From positions 1 through 21,215 of the forward strand of contig JAGAPI010000282.1 in assembly GCA_017623335.1 (NCBI GenBank): a stretch of DNA of 21,215 bases, written 5' to 3'. The position numbers were made by a program, and so were the translations under genes. The stretch is from Prevotella sp. (GTDB taxonomy: Bacteria; Bacteroidota; Bacteroidia; Bacteroidales; Bacteroidaceae). The notes beneath the pieces were generated by a model. That model did no database searches. It saw only the letters and a list, made by a program, of their open reading frames with translations, and was not told where the DNA came from. Below, in pieces: positions 16,730 through 21,215 of the stretch. Each line of letters starts with the position of its first letter. Position 1 is the stretch's first letter.

Positions 16730-17485
16730 ATGAGTGTCTTTTTAATAACCGCTTCCAGTCAAATGGGCTGCGTAAGAAAAAACAACGAGGATATGATTCT
16801 TGTCAACGACAAGTTTCTGCGTGACGATGAGATTGAAAGCACTATCATAGATGACAGCAACAACACAACCACAATCATTGCACTTGCCGACGGTATGGGA
16901 GGACATTATGCAGGCGAAGTGGCAAGCAGCGACACGCTGCACAGCCTGCAGTATTTTGTTAACGACCTGCCAAAAGGCATGACAATAGCTGAATTTACGG
17001 AAATAATGATGAAATGGTTTGACAACATCAACCTTACCATCGACACCAAAGGCAGGATAAATCCGGAAATGAGTCTTATGGGAACAACACTTGTGGGATT
17101 CATACACTACGACGGCAAGTTCTTTTGGATGAACTGCGGCGACAGCAGGCTTTACCGTCTGCGCAACGGCGAGCTGACACAAGTGTCAACAGATCATTCG
17201 CTGCGCAATGCTTACGGCAAGGATGAACCGTCAAACATTATAATCAACTGTATAGGTGGCGGCTGCCAGACAAGCTATCTTGACATCTTCGAATTCAGGG
17301 AGCCTGTAGAGGAAGGCGACACTTACCTGCTCTGCTCCGATGGACTCAATGATATGATAAGCGACAAGGACATTGAAGTGGAACTTGCCACCAACGGTAC
17401 AGCCAATGCCTTGATTGAGGCGGCATACGCCGCGGGAGGCGGCGACAATGTTTCGGTGGCTGTAGTGAAGGTCGAGATGATTTAA
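16730..17485 (+). CDS. PP2C-family Ser/Thr protein phosphatase
   Basis: A 251-residue cytosolic phosphatase of the bacterial Stp/PppA type, a bare catalytic domain of normal length. It removes phosphate from Ser/Thr with two metal ions. Metal ligands and motifs are complete: NNED with D21, ADGMGGH with D54 and G55, GTTL at 118-121, NCGDSR at 135-140, CSDGLND with D204, and GGGDN with D239. It closes the five-gene cluster and is the obvious antagonist of the kinase encoded 7 kb upstream. The metA gene starts 35 bases after its stop with no hairpin between, so read-through is likely. Confidence 0.95.
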   Translation: MSVFLITASSQMGCVRKNNEDMILVNDKFLRDDEIESTIIDDSNNTTTIIALADGMGGHYAGEVASSDTLHSLQYFVNDLPKGMTIAEFTEIMMKWFDNINLTIDTKGRINPEMSLMGTTLVGFIHYDGKFFWMNCGDSRLYRLRNGELTQVSTDHSLRNAYGKDEPSNIIINCIGGGCQTSYLDIFEFREPVEEGDTYLLCSDGLNDMISDKDIEVELATNGTANALIEAAYAAGGGDNVSVAVVKVEMI

Positions 17486-17520
17486 CACATTGTATTAATG
17501 CACAAATTCAATATTTATTC

Positions 17521-18438
17521 ATGCCTTTAAGATTGCAACACGGGCTACCGGCAATTGATTTGCTGAAAAATGAGAATATCTTCGTGATGGACGATGAGCG
17601 TGCTCACCGTCAGGACATCCGTCCGCTGAAGATTGTCATTCTAAATCTCATGCCCATCAAGATAACAACTGAGACCGACCTCATACGCGTGCTGTCCAAC
17701 AGTGCGCTGCAGCTCGACGTACATTTCATGAAGCTGCGCAGCCACGTGCCCAAAAACACCCCTATTGAGCACATGATGATGTTCTACCGTGCTTTCGACG
17801 ACATGAAGGACGAGAAATTCGACGGAATGATTATCACCGGCGCACCGGTTGAGACTTTTGAATACGAGGACGTGACCTATTGGGACGAGGTGAGCAACAT
17901 TTTCCGCTGGGCACGTACCCATGTCACCTCTACATTATATATATGCTGGGCGGCGCAGGCTGGACTTTACTGCCACTACGGCATTCCCAAATACAAACTG
18001 CCGAAAAAAATGTTTGGAATATTCCCGCAGGTGGCATTGCAGCCCAAACTGCCAATATTCCGCGGATTTGACGACAAATTTATGATGCCTCACAGCCGTC
18101 ACACAGAGATACGCCGTGAAGATATTGTGGCAAATCCCGAATTGCAGCTCATTGCCGAGTCTGAGGACAGCGGAGTGGGAATAGTAATGTCACGAGGCGG
18201 ACGTGAGTTCTATGTCACCGGACATTTGGAGTACACCGCCGACACTCTCAACAACGAGTATCAGCGTGACCGCTACATCCGCGATGATGTGGAACTTCCC
18301 AAGAACTATTACAAAGACAATAATCCCGACAACCCGCCGATAGTGACATGGCGTGCCCACGCCAACCTGTTCTACACCAACTGGCTCAACTATTGTGTTT
18401 ATCAGGAGACTCCTTTCGACATAAACGAAATTCACTGA
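17521..18438 (+). CDS. metA: Homoserine O-acyltransferase, MetA family (probably O-acetyltransferase)
   Basis: A 305-residue cytosolic enzyme of methionine synthesis that acylates the hydroxyl of L-homoserine. The nucleophile is C142 in YICWAAQAGLY; the other catalytic residues are H235 and E237 in VTGHLEY. In MetA proteins residue 111 decides the acyl donor: Gly in the succinylating E. coli enzyme, Glu in acetylating Bacillus-type enzymes. Here position 111 is Glu (ITGAPVETFEY), so acetyl-CoA is the likely donor even though such genes are often labelled succinyltransferase. The stop TGA shares its final A with the start ATG of the U32 gene, which indicates coupled translation. It has no evident functional tie to the kinase cluster upstream. 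Confidence 0.94.
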   Translation: MPLRLQHGLPAIDLLKNENIFVMDDERAHRQDIRPLKIVILNLMPIKITTETDLIRVLSNSALQLDVHFMKLRSHVPKNTPIEHMMMFYRAFDDMKDEKFDGMIITGAPVETFEYEDVTYWDEVSNIFRWARTHVTSTLYICWAAQAGLYCHYGIPKYKLPKKMFGIFPQVALQPKLPIFRGFDDKFMMPHSRHTEIRREDIVANPELQLIAESEDSGVGIVMSRGGREFYVTGHLEYTADTLNNEYQRDRYIRDDVELPKNYYKDNNPDNPPIVTWRAHANLFYTNWLNYCVYQETPFDINEIH

Positions 18439-20264
18439 TGCAGAAACTCGAACTTCTTGCCCCGGCAAAAAATCTTGAAACAGGAATTGCCGCTATCACC
18501 CACGGTGCCGATGCTGTGTACATCGGCGCACAGCGTTTTGGCGCAAGAGCTTCTGCCGGCAACAGCATCGGCGACATTGCCACGCTCTGCGACTTTGCCC
18601 ACAAATACCGTGCCAAGGTATATGTAACTGTCAACACTCTTATACGCGACAATGAGAAGACGGAAGTTGAACAGCTTCTGCGGAATCTTTGCGACATAGA
18701 TGTGGATGCCATTCTGTTTCAGGACATGACCGTGCTTGCCATGTTCTTCAGAATAGTGAACGAACGTACCCAAAAAGGACTGTCCTCGCCAGAGGCACAC
18801 GCCAGCACACAGACCGATAACCGTACAGCCGATAAGGTTAAGGCTCTTCACAGCATCGGCTGCAGCCGGGTTGTGCTTGCCCGCGAACTGTCAATAGATG
18901 AGATTGCCGATATACACCACAAATGTCCCGACACTGAGCTTGAGGTATTTGTACATGGTGCCCTGTGCGTGAGCTACAGCGGACTTTGTTATGCCAGTGA
19001 GCGGTGCTTCGGCCGCTCTGCCAATCGCGGAGAATGTGCTCAGGTGTGCCGCATGAAGTTCTCACTGCTTGATGCCGACGATAACGTGCTCATAAAAGAC
19101 CGCTATCTCTTGTCGCTTAAAGATATGTGTCAAATTGATAACCTTGAACGGCTGATTGAGGCTGGAGCCGTGTCATTCAAGATAGAGGGCAGACTGAAGG
19201 ATGTGGCATACGTGAAGAACGTAGTGGCAGCCTATAGCCTCAGGCTCAACGACATAATAAAGAAAAATCCCGGCAAATACTGTCGCACTGCCATTGGCAC
19301 AGTCAACTATCAGTTTGAACCGTCACTGGCTAAGACATTCAACCGCGGCTACACCACTTACTTTGCCAACGGACGCGTGGCAAACATCTCGTCGCCCCAA
19401 ACCCCGAAGGCAATAGGCGAACATGTGGGGAAAGTGAAAGAGATTAGAAATGCGGGACATAGCAACTGCTCGTTCAACGTGGCCGGCACTGCAACATTCG
19501 CCAATGGTGACGGACTGTGTTTCATAAACGCCACAGGCAATCTTGAAGGCTTCCGAGTAAATAAAGTGGAGGGTAACAGGCTCTTTCCATTAAAAATGCC
19601 TAAAAGCCTGAAGCCTGGCACCATGCTCTACCGCAACAGTGACATGACGTTTGAGAAAGAGATAATGCGCGCCAACAGTGCAAAGCGCACAATACCTGTA
19701 ATAATGAAGTTAGCTGCAGACAACGGACAACTGATATTGTCGGCAAAAATAAAAGATATGTCAGCCGCGAACGATAATGAAGAATGGTGTACCGTAACTG
19801 TTCCTTTTGACATGCAGACGGCAGAGACCCCACAGCACAACAACATTGTGCGCCAGCTCACAAAACTTGGAAGCACCATATTCAGTTGCAACAAAATACT
19901 GATGGACAATTCCTTCCCGTATTTTGTGCCATCAAGCATTTTGGCTCAGATACGCCGTGAGCTTACGGCACAGCTTGAAAAAGCCATTGCCGACACACCA
20001 ATTGAACACTCCACTCTGAACACAGAACGCCCCACTCTGAACACAGAACGCTCTACTCTGAATACAGAGCTCCCAACAGCCAATACTCCCCTAATGCAGT
20101 GCCGATATTGCCTGCGCCACGCTCTTGGCTTCTGCGTGAAAAATGGAGGAAAGCGTCCCGAATGGCATGAACCGTTACGATTGCGTCTCGGCGACGGAAA
20201 GACATTCCGTCTACAGTTCGACTGCACCCACTGCCAAATGAATCTGCTATATGACAAACAATAA
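18438..20264 (+). CDS. U32-family protein (peptidase U32 / RNA hydroxylation type)
   Basis: A 608-residue protein; I place the start at 18438 because MQKLELLAPAKNLE is the usual family opening and the ATG overlaps the metA stop, although the frame is open further upstream. The U32 core is at about 1-320: HGADAVYIGAQRFGARA, GALCVSYSGLCYAS and RSANRGECAQVCR. Four Cys (177, 184, 200, 204) match the probable iron-sulfur ligands of the group. Although named peptidases, characterised relatives (RlhA, TrhP) hydroxylate 23S rRNA or tRNA wobble uridine. The C-terminal part ends in a Cys-rich segment (C555/C558, C566, C596/C599). A 21-bp tandem repeat encodes a STLNTE-type linker at about 525-545. The next gene overlaps the last 14 bases. 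Confidence 0.88.
   Translation: MQKLELLAPAKNLETGIAAITHGADAVYIGAQRFGARASAGNSIGDIATLCDFAHKYRAKVYVTVNTLIRDNEKTEVEQLLRNLCDIDVDAILFQDMTVLAMFFRIVNERTQKGLSSPEAHASTQTDNRTADKVKALHSIGCSRVVLARELSIDEIADIHHKCPDTELEVFVHGALCVSYSGLCYASERCFGRSANRGECAQVCRMKFSLLDADDNVLIKDRYLLSLKDMCQIDNLERLIEAGAVSFKIEGRLKDVAYVKNVVAAYSLRLNDIIKKNPGKYCRTAIGTVNYQFEPSLAKTFNRGYTTYFANGRVANISSPQTPKAIGEHVGKVKEIRNAGHSNCSFNVAGTATFANGDGLCFINATGNLEGFRVNKVEGNRLFPLKMPKSLKPGTMLYRNSDMTFEKEIMRANSAKRTIPVIMKLAADNGQLILSAKIKDMSAANDNEEWCTVTVPFDMQTAETPQHNNIVRQLTKLGSTIFSCNKILMDNSFPYFVPSSILAQIRRELTAQLEKAIADTPIEHSTLNTERPTLNTERSTLNTELPTANTPLMQCRYCLRHALGFCVKNGGKRPEWHEPLRLRLGDGKTFRLQFDCTHCQMNLLYDKQ
20011..20073 (+). repeat. In-frame 21-bp tandem repeat in the U32 gene
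   Basis: The units start at 20011, 20032 and 20053; the first two are identical except at the last base (CCACTCTGAACACAGAACGC core), the third is diverged. They encode STLNTER, PTLNTER and STLNTEL heptads, and a decayed copy follows (PTANTP). The tract sits in the linker before the C-terminal Cys-rich segment. Confidence 0.9.
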
Positions 20265-21215
20265 GCTACAATTAGTCCCATTAGCCTTTTGGGCAATCCT
20301 ACTCACTCTCAGTTCATGCTATCATCCACATCGCAGCACAAGCGACGCATGGAACATAGCCGAGAGCGACAGCGATACAATATCGTTCCAGTCGACAAGC
20401 CACTATGCACCGAGCTACAACTTCATCGTCAAGGCAGACTCGCTAACGCTGCAAAGCCAGTCGCCCAAGGAACCAGTCACTGACAGTGTCACCTTCTACA
20501 AAAAAGAGCGTGTGGTGGTTGCCGACATTATGACTGTGCAGGGTGACAGCATTGACAGTGTGTGGGTAAAGATTGCACGTGACCAGTTTACTATGGGCTG
20601 GACGCATGAGACTGTCCTTCTCGAACAGGTATGTCCCGACGACCCGATATCCCAGTTCATCGACATCTTCAGCGACACCCACCTGCTCATTTTCCTCGCC
20701 TTAGTGGTAGTGGTGGCCGCCGCATACGGCCTGCGCAAACTCGTAATACGACATGTGCATATCGTACACTTCTACGATATCAACACCATCTACCCCACCC
20801 TGCTTGCCCTACTCGTTTCTGCATCGGCTACGTTCTACAGTTCCATTCAGCTGTTCGACAGCGAATCGTGGCGACACTTCTACTATCATCCTTCGCTCAA
20901 CCCCTTCGACCTTCCAACCCATCTGGCGCTATTCATTTCATCGGTTTGGATAATAATTATTATGATTATCGCCGTATTCGATGAAGTGTATAAACGCCTT
21001 CCGGTAATTGATGCTTCACTCTATATGTTTGCCCTTGCTGCCGTATGCGCAGTAGATTATGTGGTGTTTAGCATCACTACCTTATATTATATAGGCTATC
21101 CGCTGCTTGCAGCCTACACCGTTTTTTCCCTTTGGAAATACTTCAACTTCAGTGCCACTCCCTACCGCTGCGGACGCTGCGGCAAGGAAATGCACAGCAA
21201 GGGACGCTGTCCTCA
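20251..21215 (+). CDS. Membrane lipoprotein with SH3-like region and C-terminal zinc ribbon (3' end outside window)
   Basis: The frame is open from the ATG at 20251, inside the U32 gene, to the right edge (321 codons). The N-terminus is a lipoprotein signal with lipobox LSSC and lipidated C23. Residues about 55-125 look like a small beta domain of SH3 type (KERVVVADIMTVQGDSIDSV, GWTHETVLL). Hydrophobic segments follow at about 142-161, 180-198, 223-245, 257-277 and 279-296. At 307-320 a zinc ribbon begins (CGRCGKEMHSKGRC) and is cut by the window edge. I do not recognise a function. The overlap with the U32 gene indicates coupled translation. The 14-base overlap and lipobox support this start. 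Confidence 0.8.
   Translation, partial: MTNNKLQLVPLAFWAILLTLSSCYHPHRSTSDAWNIAESDSDTISFQSTSHYAPSYNFIVKADSLTLQSQSPKEPVTDSVTFYKKERVVVADIMTVQGDSIDSVWVKIARDQFTMGWTHETVLLEQVCPDDPISQFIDIFSDTHLLIFLALVVVVAAAYGLRKLVIRHVHIVHFYDINTIYPTLLALLVSASATFYSSIQLFDSESWRHFYYHPSLNPFDLPTHLALFISSVWIIIIMIIAVFDEVYKRLPVIDASLYMFALAAVCAVDYVVFSITTLYYIGYPLLAAYTVFSLWKYFNFSATPYRCGRCGKEMHSKGRCP

Noticed and set aside
8693..17485. Type VI or type VII secretion regulatory locus
   Set aside because: The kinase, FHA, PP2C and CbbX-like AAA+ parts recall those systems, but no sheath, baseplate, tube, EccC-like or WXG100 gene is found in the window.
8693..17485. TerY phosphorylation triad
   Set aside because: A kinase and PP2C are present, but no protein with a vWA domain, and the FHA and quadruple AAA+ proteins are not part of that triad.
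18348..18437. Longer N-terminus for the U32 protein
   Set aside because: The extra 30 codons overlap metA and do not look like the family, while ATG at 18438 gives the standard opening and stop-start overlap.
20011..20073. CRISPR-like repeats
   Set aside because: The units are directly adjacent with no spacers, lie in frame inside a gene, and no cas gene is present. The same holds for the other repeat tracts.

Overview
The window reads as a Bacteroidales chromosome, most likely of the Prevotella lineage. The reasons are a type IX secretion gene (porQ) beside cmk, a short TonB with an acidic linker, a GH2 enzyme ending in a DUF4982-like domain, weak Shine-Dalgarno sites, and promoters of the Bacteroidetes type (TTTG, about 20 bases, TAnnTTTG). 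The genus is an inference. No stretch longer than 300 bases lacks a gene; the longest gap is 188 bases (8505-8692).

Region 1, minus strand (1-4681): a secreted GH2 beta-galactosidase-like enzyme cut by the left edge, a TatD-family metal-dependent hydrolase, a short-chain polyprenyl diphosphate synthase and a TonB protein. Region 2, plus strand (4800-8504), diverges from tonB: porQ, cmk and an ABC-F ATPase. It closes with a clear intrinsic terminator.

Region 3, plus strand (8605-17485), is the remarkable part. A consensus promoter that begins inside the terminator U-tract drives five tightly spaced genes: a triple zinc-ribbon/coiled-coil protein, a 1044-residue membrane Ser/Thr kinase, a 1103-residue protein with a zinc ribbon and four CbbX/SpoVK-like AAA+ modules, a double zinc-ribbon FHA protein, and a PP2C phosphatase. 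Together they hold a phosphorylation writer, a phosphothreonine reader, an eraser and an ATP-driven remodelling engine. Three of the five carry zinc ribbons. I infer a membrane-tethered machine controlled by phosphorylation. I see no secretion-system structural gene, vWA (TerY) gene or toxin in the window, so its target is unknown.

Region 4, plus strand (17521-21215): a MetA-family homoserine acyltransferase with Glu at position 111 (the acetyl-CoA type), a U32-family protein, and a membrane lipoprotein with a C-terminal zinc ribbon, cut by the right edge. The first two genes overlap by one base and the next two by 14 bases. There is no visible terminator between the phosphatase and metA.

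Scattered through the window are four short tandem-repeat tracts: three with a 21-bp (seven-codon) period, at the tatD stop codon, in the ABC-F C-terminal linker and in the U32 linker, and one 9-bp tract between tonB and the prenyl synthase gene.
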